A model generated the notes under the pieces. The model was not told the DNA's origin, did not search any database, and saw only the letters and a program-made list of their open reading frames with translations. From Granulicella sp. 5B5 (GTDB lineage: Bacteria; Acidobacteriota; Terriglobia; Terriglobales; Acidobacteriaceae), in contig NZ_CP046444.1 in assembly GCF_014083945.1 (NCBI RefSeq), positions 1,984,001 through 2,048,000 on the forward strand: a stretch of DNA of 64,000 nucleotides. The letters are read 5' to 3'. Within the stretch, counting starts at the first letter, position 1; every line of letters begins with the position of its first letter. Shown here piece by piece: positions 7,496-15,797 of the stretch. A program made the translations under genes and the position numbers.

Positions 7496-9571
7496 ATGGA
7501 TATTCTGACCCCCTGGCTGCGCTCGTACCTGCCCGCGCTCGATGTGACCGATGCTCAACTTGCTGAAGACCTGACCCTGCGCGGTATCGCCGTGGAAGGG
7601 ACGTTTCCGCTGGAGGGCGGGGGGACTCGGTATGAGATGGACATCACCACGAACCGCGTGGATGCGATGAACCACTATGGCGTGGCGCGTGAGGTGGCGG
7701 CGATCTATAACGTGGCGCTGAAGCCGATTGCGGAGACCGCGGCCGTGGCGGCGAATGTTGAGGGCGCGGCGTATCCGGTGCGGATTGAGGCGCAGGACCT
7801 TTGCGGGCGGTTTACGGCGCGCGTGGTTCGTGGCGTGGCGGTGAAGGCTTCGACGGGCAAGATTGCCGAATACTTCAGAGCACTGGGGCAGAAACCGATC
7901 AGTGGGCCGGTGGATGTGACGAACTTTGGCTGGCTCGCGATGGGGCAGCCGACGCATGTGTTCGACCTGGATACGCTGGAGGGCGCGATTGTGGTGCGTC
8001 GTGCGAAGGCCGGGGAGCGGCTGCGGCTGCTGGATGGCAGCGATAAGGTGCTGGTGGCTGACGATCTTGTGGTGGCCGATGAGAAGAAGGCGCTGGCGCT
8101 GGCGGGCGTAATGGGCGGGTGGGAGTCGCGTGTGACGGAGGCGACGAAGAACATTCTGGTGGAGGCCGCGTGGTTCGATCCGGCGGCGATTCGTGCGAGC
8201 TCGCGGCGGCATGGGCTGCATACGGATGCGAGCCACCGGTTTGAGCGTGGCGCGGACTTTGCGGCGGCTCCGCTGGCAAACAATCTGGTGACTCGGCTGG
8301 TGGTGGAGCAGGCGGGCGGCGAGGTTGCGGGGCCGATGACGGATGTGGTCATTCCTGCGCTGGCGGCGAAGACCGCTGACCGTGCGCCGATTGCGCTGCG
8401 CGTGAGCGAGGTGCAGCGGCATCTGGGGACGACTGCCGATGGTGCGGGCATCCGTGAAGAGATTGTGGCGCGGTATCTGACGGCGCTTGGCTGCTCGCTG
8501 ACGGAGACCGCGAAGGGTGCGTATGCGGTGAAGCTGCCGAGCTGGCGGCTAGACCTGGAGCGCGAGATCGACCTGATTGAAGAGGTCGCGCGCGTGTATG
8601 GCTACAACAAGTTTGCAAATACGCTGCCGACGTTTACAGGCACGGTCGTGGAGCTGCCGCAGGCGGCGGCGGAGAGTGCGATTCGGACGACGCTGCGGGC
8701 GCTGGGGTATAGCGAGGCGATCTCGAGCACGTTCTGCGCAGCGGAAGAAGCGGCTGCGTTTGCGAGTGCGCCCGCGGTGGCGCTGGGGAATCCGCTGAGT
8801 GCTGAGGCGGGGATGCTGCGGCCGGCGCTGACGCCGGGAATGGCGACGATGCTGGCGCATAACCTGCATCGCGATGTGACGACTGTGCGGTTGTTTGAGA
8901 TGGGGACGGTCTTTACGGGCTCGACGGCGAAGGTGAACGAGCATGTGGGGCTGTCGCTGGGACTTACTGGCGATGCGCGCGCGACCGCACTGTACAAGGC
9001 GGAGGACGCGCTGTTTTATGAGCTGAAGGGCACGCTGGAGGCTGTGCTGGCGAAGTTTGCGGGCGTGGTGACTCTGGATGCGCAGGAGCTACCGGCGTGG
9101 GTCGCGGCTGGGCGCGGCGCTCGGGTGCTGCTGGATGGCGCGCCGGTGGCGGTGTTCGGCGAGCTGGCAGCAGCGGAGGCGCAGAAGCGGAAGTTGCGGC
9201 AGACAGTGGCGATGGCCGAGGTGAATGCGGCGGCGCTGCTGGAGCGCGCGCTAAGGCAACCGGTGTCGCAGGAGATCTCACGATACCAGGCGGTGGAGCG
9301 CGACTTCTCGTTTGTGTTTCCGGACAGCGTACGGTGGGAGGCGATTGAGGCCGCGGTGCGTGGGCTGGGGGTTGCCGAGTTACAGAGCGTGGCGCCGGTG
9401 GAGATCTTCCGGGATGCGAAAGGCAAAGCTATCGCGGCGGGGAGCTATTCGCTGCTGACGCGGGTGGTGTTCCAGTCGACGGAGCGGACGCTGGCGGAGG
9501 AAGATTTGACGGGGAGCTCGGCGCGGATTGTGGTGGCGCTGACGGGGCTGGGTGGCGTGCAGCGCGCATAG
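7496..9571 (+). CDS. pheT: Phenylalanine--tRNA ligase beta subunit, short form lacking the tRNA-binding OB domain
   Basis: This is the partner of PheS. At 691 residues it is ~100 short of the usual ~800. The B1 domain start (WLRSYLPALDVTDAQLAEDLTLRGIAVEG) runs directly into YEMDITTNRVDAMNHYGVAREVAAIY. The EMAP-like OB-fold insertion normally found there, with its D-x-L-x-V-C and GMLCS-type motifs, is missing. The B3/B4 editing domain (FTARVVRGV... GQPTHVFDLDTL), B5 and the C-terminal ferredoxin-fold anticodon-binding domain (SRYQAVERDFSFVFPDSV) are present. The product should still pair with PheS and edit mischarged tRNA. The gene has its own promoter region shared with trhO and is separated from pheS. 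Confidence 0.95.
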   Translation: MDILTPWLRSYLPALDVTDAQLAEDLTLRGIAVEGTFPLEGGGTRYEMDITTNRVDAMNHYGVAREVAAIYNVALKPIAETAAVAANVEGAAYPVRIEAQDLCGRFTARVVRGVAVKASTGKIAEYFRALGQKPISGPVDVTNFGWLAMGQPTHVFDLDTLEGAIVVRRAKAGERLRLLDGSDKVLVADDLVVADEKKALALAGVMGGWESRVTEATKNILVEAAWFDPAAIRASSRRHGLHTDASHRFERGADFAAAPLANNLVTRLVVEQAGGEVAGPMTDVVIPALAAKTADRAPIALRVSEVQRHLGTTADGAGIREEIVARYLTALGCSLTETAKGAYAVKLPSWRLDLEREIDLIEEVARVYGYNKFANTLPTFTGTVVELPQAAAESAIRTTLRALGYSEAISSTFCAAEEAAAFASAPAVALGNPLSAEAGMLRPALTPGMATMLAHNLHRDVTTVRLFEMGTVFTGSTAKVNEHVGLSLGLTGDARATALYKAEDALFYELKGTLEAVLAKFAGVVTLDAQELPAWVAAGRGARVLLDGAPVAVFGELAAAEAQKRKLRQTVAMAEVNAAALLERALRQPVSQEISRYQAVERDFSFVFPDSVRWEAIEAAVRGLGVAELQSVAPVEIFRDAKGKAIAAGSYSLLTRVVFQSTERTLAEEDLTGSSARIVVALTGLGGVQRA

Positions 9572-9589
9572 CGCCACGGATATCTCCGC

Positions 9590-10168
9590 CTATTTCCCGA
9601 AGTGCTTCCTGGCGATCGTTGCTACCCGCTCGCCGAGGTACTCTGCCGTCTTCACGTCGCCAACCGAAGGCGATACCTCCGGCGCGACGCTGAAGCTGGA
9701 TGCCATCGCCCCTATAAACGCGCCCGAGCGGTTGATGTCATCTGCCTTCGGGCCATGCTCGTCATACACATTTGGCGGCAACAGTCCCAGCGAAACCCAG
9801 ATCATTCCATGCTGCGACGCCAGCACGACCAGCCCCACCAGCGTGTTCAGCTTGTCGCCGGACATCGATCCCGAGGTCGTAAAGCCCGCCGCCAGCTTAT
9901 CCTGCCACGTGCGATGGAACCAGCGTCCTGCCGAGGCCTCCGCAAACGCTTTGAAGGCAGACGACATGCTGCCCATGTACGTCGGGGAACCGAAGATGAT
10001 CGCGTCCGCCTCGTCCAGTACCGCCCATGCGGGAGCATCCTGCTCCAGGTCCTCGACCGCGATCAGCTCTACATCGTCGCTCGCCTGCTTTGCGCCGCGC
10101 TCCACCGCTTCGGCCACCTTCCTGGTGTGCCCGTTCATGCTGTGATACACGATTGCAATCTTCGCCAT
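9590..10168 (-). CDS. Flavodoxin-family / WrbA-like oxidoreductase
   Basis: The protein has 192 residues from the ATG at 10168, preceded by GGAGG with 10 bases between it and the ATG. The N-terminus KIAIVYHSMNGHTRKVAEAVERG is the FMN phosphate-binding loop of flavodoxins, with Ser-Met-Asn-Gly-His-Thr. IIFGSPTYMGSMSSAFKAFAE is the second FMN loop of the WrbA/flavodoxin group. The likely activity is FMN-dependent reduction of quinones or similar acceptors in the cytoplasm; the exact substrate cannot be read from the sequence. A longer frame back to 10201 exists but lacks a better ribosome-binding site. It converges on pheT with an 18-base gap. Confidence 0.82.
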   Translation of the reverse strand: MAKIAIVYHSMNGHTRKVAEAVERGAKQASDDVELIAVEDLEQDAPAWAVLDEADAIIFGSPTYMGSMSSAFKAFAEASAGRWFHRTWQDKLAAGFTTSGSMSGDKLNTLVGLVVLASQHGMIWVSLGLLPPNVYDEHGPKADDINRSGAFIGAMASSFSVAPEVSPSVGDVKTAEYLGERVATIARKHFGK

Positions 10169-10267
10169 GACTCCGTCGCCTCCACGCCCAGGGGGATTCA
10201 CCTAGATACCCCCTGCCGTTCTCAACAGATTATCCGCTGCATAGCTCGATATACTTCGCTCAAATGT

Positions 10268-10288
10268 GAAATCTCGAATGGAGATTTC
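10268..10288. promoter_or_regulatory. Palindrome upstream of the coiled-coil gene
   Basis: GAAATCTC (10268-10275) and GAGATTTC (10281-10288) form a perfect 8-bp inverted repeat with a five-base spacer, about 65 bases upstream of the start at 10352. It sits in the divergent promoter region between the flavodoxin and the coiled-coil gene and could be an operator. There is no T run to suggest a terminator. Confidence 0.35.
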
Positions 10289-10351
10289 CAACGTTGATTT
10301 GAACGATTGAGTTCTTCCGCTTTGCACCACTTTCCCGAGGAGTCGGCCCCG

Positions 10352-10738
10352 ATGTCTGCAGCTACCGTGACCCCAGAGAACCCAACGGCCGTTCCTACCG
10401 TGTCGATCGATGAGTTTCAGGCGCTCGAGCAGCGAGTGCTGCAGACCGTCGAACTGATCAAGATGGAGCGTGCTTCGCGAGCGGCGTTTGAGGCTGAGGC
10501 CGTGGCTGCGCGAGCGGAGGTGACCGCCGCAGAGGCCCTCATCGCTGAAACACATGCGAAGCTCGACGAGCTGGGCGCGGCAGTGGCGGCGAAGGACGAA
10601 CAGATTGCGACGCTGCGCGAGCAGTTGACCGCGAGCGGCGCGGCGAGCCAGCAGGAGCTGGAAGGGCTGCATCGTGAGCGCGATGCGACACGACAGCGTG
10701 TGGAGAAGATGCTGGCGACGCTGGACGAACTTCTGTAG
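10352..10738 (+). CDS. Coiled-coil protein next to zapA (ZapB-like role possible)
   Basis: This 128-residue, strongly acidic and Ala/Glu-rich protein is nearly all heptad-patterned helix from residue ~20 on (FQALEQRVLQTVELIKMERA ... LREQLTAS ... VEKMLATLDELL). There are no Cys residues and no membrane segment. The gene lies directly upstream of zapA on the same strand, 83 bases apart, with GAGGAG upstream of its ATG. By position and shape it could be a cell-division coiled-coil protein analogous to ZapB that cooperates with ZapA at the Z-ring. That role is inferred from neighbourhood and coiled-coil content, not from a recognised family signature. Confidence 0.75.
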   Translation: MSAATVTPENPTAVPTVSIDEFQALEQRVLQTVELIKMERASRAAFEAEAVAARAEVTAAEALIAETHAKLDELGAAVAAKDEQIATLREQLTASGAASQQELEGLHRERDATRQRVEKMLATLDELL

Positions 10739-10821
10739 TCAACAGGTAGTCAACAAGGGCCTGGCTTACGGAACCACGCAGGACGCATCCAAGTAAAAAG
10801 CAGGACAGAGCAGGAGCAGCA

Positions 10822-11235
10822 TTGGCAAAGAAACAACAGACCGAGACACCGCAGGCAAGCCTGCCGATGACAGCGGCGGAGCAGTCGCGTGCAGAGTTGG
10901 CGGCGCGGGACGCTGGCGCGGTGGTGGTGGAGATCTACGACCAGGTGTATCAGCTCTCGGGTACGGACCCGATGTATATTCAGCGGCTGGCGGCGCTGGT
11001 GGATGCGCGGATGCGGGCTATCTCCGCGCATGGGGCGACGGTGGATTCGCTGCGCGTGGCGGTGCTGGCGGCGCTGAACATCGCCGACGAGATGCTCTCG
11101 ACGCAGGCACGGCACGACCGGCTGGCGGCGACGATGAACCATGCGACGTCTTCGGTGCATGCGAATGTGCAGTCGCGCACAGGCTCGCTGATGGACATGC
11201 TGGACGAAGTGCTGGACAGCCGCAAAGCTGGCTGA
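10822..11235 (+). CDS. zapA: Cell division protein ZapA
   Basis: This 137-residue protein matches ZapA, a widely conserved FtsZ-ring bundling factor. The core VVVEIYDQVYQLSGTDPMYIQRLAALVDARMRAI has the expected strand-strand-helix pattern with the central ARMRAIS segment. A long C-terminal helix for dimerisation and tetramerisation follows, with residues DSLRVAVLAALNIADEML. The frame begins with TTG at 10822, preceded by CAGGAGCA. An ATG at residue 16 is the only other candidate and would remove a disordered Gln/Thr-rich leader but not the domain. It is cytoplasmic and acts at the division site. Confidence 0.88.
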   Translation: MAKKQQTETPQASLPMTAAEQSRAELAARDAGAVVVEIYDQVYQLSGTDPMYIQRLAALVDARMRAISAHGATVDSLRVAVLAALNIADEMLSTQARHDRLAATMNHATSSVHANVQSRTGSLMDMLDEVLDSRKAG

Positions 11236-11248
11236 GAAGCCGACGACC

Positions 11249-13015
11249 TTACGGGACAGGCTTCTGCATTGGACCAACCACTCCCATTTGCACGTTATCG
11301 ACAGGAACTTCGCGAACGCCACTGTGGTCGGCGATGATGTCATGCACGCCGAAGCGGAAGAAGTAGCTGCCCTTGGCGGGCACGGCGATGGTCTGTCTAA
11401 TGCTGGCGCCTCCCTTCATCAACAGGCCCAGCGATGCCGACGGCACATCGAACTTGCTGGTCGTGGAGATGGAGTTTACCTTCTCGCCTTTCTCGTCGTA
11501 GACAATGGTGACGAACTGCAGCTCGCCATGCTTCAACCCCTCAGGCGTAGTCGATAATTGCAAGGTGTGCGCGTCGACTCGATAGAGGACGGCGTAGTTT
11601 CGATAAGGTTTTTTCTGTGCTTCCTCGCTGAGAAAATTGCCGGGAGGACGAGGGGTATCCTTCTCTAGCTTTTGCGTGCCTGCGCCGGGTGTAACGCTGA
11701 TGGAGAAGAGCACCTCCGTTGGCGGAATGGCGCCGAGCGCCATGGAAGTACTGAAGCTACCGCGCGGACCTGCCGTGATCGTTACGGGCTCATAGGAAGA
11801 CTCTGTCTGCGTCATGGAAGCTTTTGCTGCAGCATTCTTCTGCTGGGCGACGCGCTGCTTCTGCCGGGCGGTCTCATTACGCGCAAAGTAGCCGTGGCGG
11901 TACTCAAGCTGCAGACCCGACCGTGATAACTCGATCTTGATGGTGCGGTGTTTGCCGTCCCAGTTTTTGTTGCTGGGCGTGTACGCGAGCGTGTAGTAGT
12001 TGGCGCTGCTGTCGATCACCTCGGCAACGGCCTGCTTCAGGCCGTTCGTGTTGTAGAAAGCTTTGCCGCCTGTCCTTGCGGCGATCTCGTCGATGTCGGC
12101 GTGATCGTAGAACCGGCTGTTCACAAATGCGTTGTGCTGTGCCATGGTGGGCCCGCGGCTGTTGGCAGCGCTGAAGCCCGGGTCAGTCTCCAGGCCGCGC
12201 GCGTCGATGGGATAGACGGCCACCTTGTTCAAGGAGAGCGCGTCGGTGGTGTCGGAGATCTCGGAGATGAAGTCTTCGGTGTCGGGAAACGGGCTGCCGA
12301 GGCCGCCGCCCCAAAACGATCGAGGGATGGAACCGCTGAACCAGATGAGATTTTTGCGACCGGGAAAACCGGCAAGATAGCGGCCCATGGATCGCAGGCC
12401 GTCCACGAGATCGTCCTGCCGAATTTTTTGCGGCACCCAGCCACGTTGGCGCGCCGAGATCGCAGCAACACTCGGGTCCGCGCGTTTGCTCTCCAACGCC
12501 TTCAGAAGTACCTCCGGATCGGCGGTGAACCCCTGCACAAGATGGACACCATCGTTGAGTTCAAAGATGGCGATCTGATTGCCCGGCGGCAGCGTCTTCA
12601 TCAGACTCACGAGCTGTTGACGGACATACTCCTGCACCAGTGGCGGGTTGTTCGCTGCATCGATCAGGACCACCGTCCATGAATCGCTGCCACCGGCGGG
12701 AACGTAGTCCGTGAAGTAGTTGGGCGGATACTTCGGCAGTGGGGCCGCCGCAGTGGGAGGCGGCGTGCGCTCACGAAAGCTCTGAACCTGTTGCGGCACG
12801 CCGTCTTCAGTAAGAATGAAATCGGATTTTGTCAGCCCATGCACGGGCTTGCCAGAGGTGTCCGTCACGACGACGTCGAGCACAACGGCGCGCACGGTTG
12901 TGGTGATGTCTGGAGCAGGTGAGGCCACTTGCGGCGCGGCGGTGCTGTCCTGCGCGGCGACGACAGGGGATACAAGAAGTGGAAACAACAGCAGGCAAAG
13001 CGTGCTCAGTTTCAT
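11249..13015 (-). CDS. Secreted VWFA-domain protein (acidobacterial type)
   Basis: The product is 588 residues from the ATG at 13015, which is preceded by GGGAGAGAGCG. A signal peptide (KLSTLCLLLFPLLVSPVVAA) is followed by the N-terminal strand domain typical of the acidobacterial VWFA-related family (VRAVVLDVVVTDTSGKPVHGLTKSDFILTEDG). A von Willebrand factor A domain follows; its first metal-site strand reads WTVVLIDAANN rather than the canonical D-x-S-x-S, so metal binding may be weak. The C-terminal half contains YYTLAYTPSNKNWDGKHRTIKIEL and a second beta-rich region. Such proteins are abundant in Acidobacteria and are thought to mediate surface or protein interactions; no specific role can be assigned. 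It converges on zapA. Confidence 0.88.
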   Translation of the reverse strand: MKLSTLCLLLFPLLVSPVVAAQDSTAAPQVASPAPDITTTVRAVVLDVVVTDTSGKPVHGLTKSDFILTEDGVPQQVQSFRERTPPPTAAAPLPKYPPNYFTDYVPAGGSDSWTVVLIDAANNPPLVQEYVRQQLVSLMKTLPPGNQIAIFELNDGVHLVQGFTADPEVLLKALESKRADPSVAAISARQRGWVPQKIRQDDLVDGLRSMGRYLAGFPGRKNLIWFSGSIPRSFWGGGLGSPFPDTEDFISEISDTTDALSLNKVAVYPIDARGLETDPGFSAANSRGPTMAQHNAFVNSRFYDHADIDEIAARTGGKAFYNTNGLKQAVAEVIDSSANYYTLAYTPSNKNWDGKHRTIKIELSRSGLQLEYRHGYFARNETARQKQRVAQQKNAAAKASMTQTESSYEPVTITAGPRGSFSTSMALGAIPPTEVLFSISVTPGAGTQKLEKDTPRPPGNFLSEEAQKKPYRNYAVLYRVDAHTLQLSTTPEGLKHGELQFVTIVYDEKGEKVNSISTTSKFDVPSASLGLLMKGGASIRQTIAVPAKGSYFFRFGVHDIIADHSGVREVPVDNVQMGVVGPMQKPVP

Positions 13016-13140
13016 CGCTCTCTCCCAACAGGGTTTGAGGACGAGTATGCAGGTTGCGTCCAGAAAAGGCACGTAAATTGTTTTAGCGGCCTTCGTCAAG
13101 TTGCACTCAAGCGAGGTTCCCGTTAGCATCCAACTCAGAC

Positions 13141-13331
13141 GACCGGCCTGCGAAGCAGGTGGCGTGAATACCGCAGGTTGAACCAATACTCTTTGAACAG
13201 GGTCCTGGCTCGTATAAATGGCTCGGTGTGCTATGTCCGCCAGTCCGGAAAGCCTAAAGAGCCACGGCTAGGGCCCACCGCTTATTAGCGGGTTCACCTG
13301 CGCCTCACGGCACGGCCAAGTGGGTCGGTCT
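13141..13331 (+). ncRNA. ssrS: Candidate 6S RNA
   Basis: The stretch resembles 6S RNA in the order and wording of its conserved segments: GGTGTGCTATGTCCGCCAGT, then CCGGAAAGCCTAAAGAGC, then a CACCGC-loop-GCGGGTTCACC hairpin and TGCGCCTCACGGCACGGCC. In the E. coli molecule the corresponding elements are GGTGAGCATGC..GTCCGTCCGAGAAGCCTTAAAACTGC and the CACCTTG..CAAGGGTTACAGCCTGCGGCG hairpin. A GACCGGCC near 13141 can partly pair with GGCC and CGGTC around 13315-13330 to close a ~190-nt rod. 6S RNA sequesters the housekeeping RNA polymerase in stationary phase and is often encoded near zapA, which is 2 kb away here. The ends are approximate. Confidence 0.6.
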
Positions 13332-13387
13332 TCTTATAACTTCAGCCGGTCGGTCCTCTTCTCTTCAAAGCGTATCCTCAAAGAGGA

Positions 13388-14203
13388 ATGCTCTCTGCTC
13401 TTACATTCGCACTGGTGCCTGGGGTGGTCCGCGTTGGACACATCCGCGTGTCGGTGTTTGGATTTATCGCCGCGGCCGGGCTGATTGCCGCGATCTGGTT
13501 GAGCCAGTACGCCGCTCGCTGGGCAGGTGTGGCCGCGCAGAAGCTATGGGACGCCGGCGTGTTCGCGGTATTGGCGGCGTTTGTTAGCTCGCGGGCCGTG
13601 CTGGTGGCGGGCGATCCGAATGCGTTTCTGCACTATCCGCTGCTGGTGTTGAGCTTGCCTTCGCTGACCTATGGCGGCGTGGGGCTGACGGCGGTGGCGG
13701 TGCTGGTGTACCTGCGGGTGGTGAAGCTGCCGCTGCGGGCTACGCTGGATGCGTGGACTGCGCCAGCGATGGTGCTGGGTGCGGTGCTGGCGCTGGCGCA
13801 TTTTGTGGAGGGCACCGATGCGGGCATGCCGACCTCGCTGCCGTGGGGCGTGCATACGCCGGGCGACACGATCTTTGGGCGCGTGCAGCCGGTGCAGATT
13901 TACCTGCTGCTGGCGGCGCTGCTGATTGGGCTGGATGCGCTGCGTGTGCTGCGGCAGCGGCATCCGATGGGGCTGGTGGCCGCGCGCGGGCTGCTGTTTG
14001 GCGGCCTGAGTTTCTTTGTGCTGGACATGCTGGCGCAGCCGACGGATACGCAGGGCGGCGCATGGCTCGATCCGGGGCAGTGGGTGGCGTTGGGATGTAT
14101 TGCAGCGGGCTGTGCGATGTTGATGATGCTGTTGCCTGCACGAGCGCGGGCTGCGAGTTTTGCGATCGAGATGGACGAGACGAATGTGAAGGAGCACGTG
14201 TAG
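13388..14203 (+). CDS. Lgt-like membrane protein with degenerate active site
   Basis: This 271-residue polytopic membrane protein has the length, helix layout and local motifs of prolipoprotein diacylglyceryl transferase: a short N-terminal strand GHIRVSVFGF, a YGGVGL loop, a RVQPVQIYLLL motif matching RHPxQLYE, and LDMLAQPTDTQGGAWLDPGQW matching the C-terminal FRQPD..GQ region. The key residues of genuine Lgt are not kept. The GRxGNFxNxE signature reads LAHFVEGTDAG, the essential His-Gly-Gly reads TYGG, and the late Arg before the QPD loop is absent. It is therefore more likely a paralogue with another role, or a dead enzyme, than the housekeeping Lgt. Its TAG stop directly abuts the next gene's ATG, implying coupled translation. 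Confidence 0.75.
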   Translation: MLSALTFALVPGVVRVGHIRVSVFGFIAAAGLIAAIWLSQYAARWAGVAAQKLWDAGVFAVLAAFVSSRAVLVAGDPNAFLHYPLLVLSLPSLTYGGVGLTAVAVLVYLRVVKLPLRATLDAWTAPAMVLGAVLALAHFVEGTDAGMPTSLPWGVHTPGDTIFGRVQPVQIYLLLAALLIGLDALRVLRQRHPMGLVAARGLLFGGLSFFVLDMLAQPTDTQGGAWLDPGQWVALGCIAAGCAMLMMLLPARARAASFAIEMDETNVKEHV

Positions 14204-15535
14204 ATGCCCAGTAAGAATATGTTGCCGAAGGGCCAGCGGCGACGCAGCGTGAAGGCCGAGTATCGGGCGCAGCGGACGCTGGCGCAGGAGAAGGAAGCCG
14301 AACGCAAGGCCGCCGAGGCCGACAACTTCGACGAGGCTCTGCACGAGGCGGAGACCGAGTTGCTGGCGACGGCGGATTTTATGGAACCCGAGCTGACGAT
14401 GGAAGAGCGCATCGCGACCAACAACTGGTTCACGACCAAGGGCGCGTCAGGCTCGAAGGTAGCGGCGGAGACCCATGCACCGCCGCGCTATGCGAACCCC
14501 TACGCGCAGTTGGCAGAGGAGCGGCCTGAGGTGCCGGTGCTGGAGGACCTGGACGCCGATGAAGAGGGCGTGCGAACGCTGACGGTCGCCGAGGTGGCGA
14601 AGGGGATGCGCCTAGATGCGTACCTGGCGAAGGCGCTGCCGGAGATAAGCCGGGCGCGGGTGACACTGCTGATCGACAACGGGCAGGTGACGCTCGATGG
14701 CAAGACGGCGAAATCGAGCTACAAACTGAAGGGCGGCGAGATCGTAGAGATTGAGGGCGACCCACGGCCCGCGCCGATGAATGCGACGGCAGAGGACATT
14801 CCGCTGACGATTGTGTATGAGGACGATGATCTCGCCGTGATCGACAAGCCGGCAGGGATGATGGTGCATGCGGGTTCCGGCTCTGCGGAGCACAATAGTG
14901 GGACGCTGGTGAATGCGCTGCTGTTCCATCTGGGCAAGCTGTCGAAGGTGGGCGGAGACCTGCGGCCGGGGATCGTGCATCGGCTGGACAAGCAGACGAG
15001 CGGGCTGATTGTGGTGGCGAAGAACGATGTGACGCACCGCAAGCTGAGCGAGATGTTCAGTGAGCGCGAGCTGCGGAAGGTATATGTGGCGCTGGTGCAT
15101 GGGCACATCGCGGAGGACGAAGGCACAGTGCGGCTGGCGATTGCGCGCGATCTGGTGCGGCGGACTCGCATGACGACCAAGCGGGCGGGTGGACGGAATG
15201 CTGTTTCAAACTGGCGTGTGCTGGAGCGGCTGGAGACGCCCTATGGGCCGTTCACGCTGGTGGAGGTCCACATCGAGACAGGCCGGACGCACCAGATCCG
15301 CGTACATATGCAGGCGATTGGACACTCCGTGGTGGGCGACTTTCTGTATGGCGCGCCGCATTTGATCCAGCCGCTGAAGTCGGCAGTGAAGCGCGAGCCG
15401 CTGGAGCTGGAGCGGAACTTTTTGCATGCGGCAGAGCTGGAGTTTGAGCATCCGCGGACGGGCGAGGCGCTGGCGCTGCGCGCGGAGCTGCCGGAGGATC
15501 TGACCGGCTTTCTGAAGCAACTACAGGAAGAATAG
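14204..15535 (+). CDS. RluA-family pseudouridine synthase with long N-terminal extension
   Basis: This 443-residue protein has three parts. Residues 1-~125 are a charged extension without a recognised fold (Lys/Arg-rich start, then acidic). Residues ~126-190 form an S4 RNA-binding domain (MRLDAYLAKALPEISRARVT). The catalytic domain follows, with HRLDKQTSGLIVVAKN, whose Asp is the nucleophile of RluA-family synthases, then ETGRTHQIRVHMQAIGHSVVGD. It should isomerise uridines in 23S rRNA or tRNA; RluD is the closest match by domain order, but the target position cannot be read from sequence. The ATG at 14204 immediately follows the Lgt-like stop. The extension makes it ~120 residues longer than E. 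coli RluD. Confidence 0.9.
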   Translation: MPSKNMLPKGQRRRSVKAEYRAQRTLAQEKEAERKAAEADNFDEALHEAETELLATADFMEPELTMEERIATNNWFTTKGASGSKVAAETHAPPRYANPYAQLAEERPEVPVLEDLDADEEGVRTLTVAEVAKGMRLDAYLAKALPEISRARVTLLIDNGQVTLDGKTAKSSYKLKGGEIVEIEGDPRPAPMNATAEDIPLTIVYEDDDLAVIDKPAGMMVHAGSGSAEHNSGTLVNALLFHLGKLSKVGGDLRPGIVHRLDKQTSGLIVVAKNDVTHRKLSEMFSERELRKVYVALVHGHIAEDEGTVRLAIARDLVRRTRMTTKRAGGRNAVSNWRVLERLETPYGPFTLVEVHIETGRTHQIRVHMQAIGHSVVGDFLYGAPHLIQPLKSAVKREPLELERNFLHAAELEFEHPRTGEALALRAELPEDLTGFLKQLQEE

Positions 15536-15797
15536 AGGCCATTGTGACCGCATAGCGTGCACACTATTTGCAATCGTGTCTGCGGTACCCCACGAAGAGC
15601 ATCAAACGGAGCCGCATCTGAAGGGGCTCCACGGACGCTGTAGGTTGTGGTATCTGTTCGACTTCCATTGCTTTGCACGTCTCACGTTGTACCGTGCGCG
15701 TCTTGACCGATGATCTTTGTGGCTTCGGTCGGGACACGAGCGGAGGTTGAGCCTACGCGGGGCACCTGTGATGCCCGCGAATTGGTAGGATGTGAGG

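Noticed and set aside
7376-8422. Long upstream extension of the trhO reading frame antisense to pheT
   Set aside because: The extension mirrors pheT codons, is Arg/His-rich, and homology to TrhO begins only at the ATG at 7375.
15608-15630. GGAGCC/GGCTCC hairpin after the RluD-type gene
   Set aside because: Short stem, long loop and no T run; not strong enough to call a terminator.
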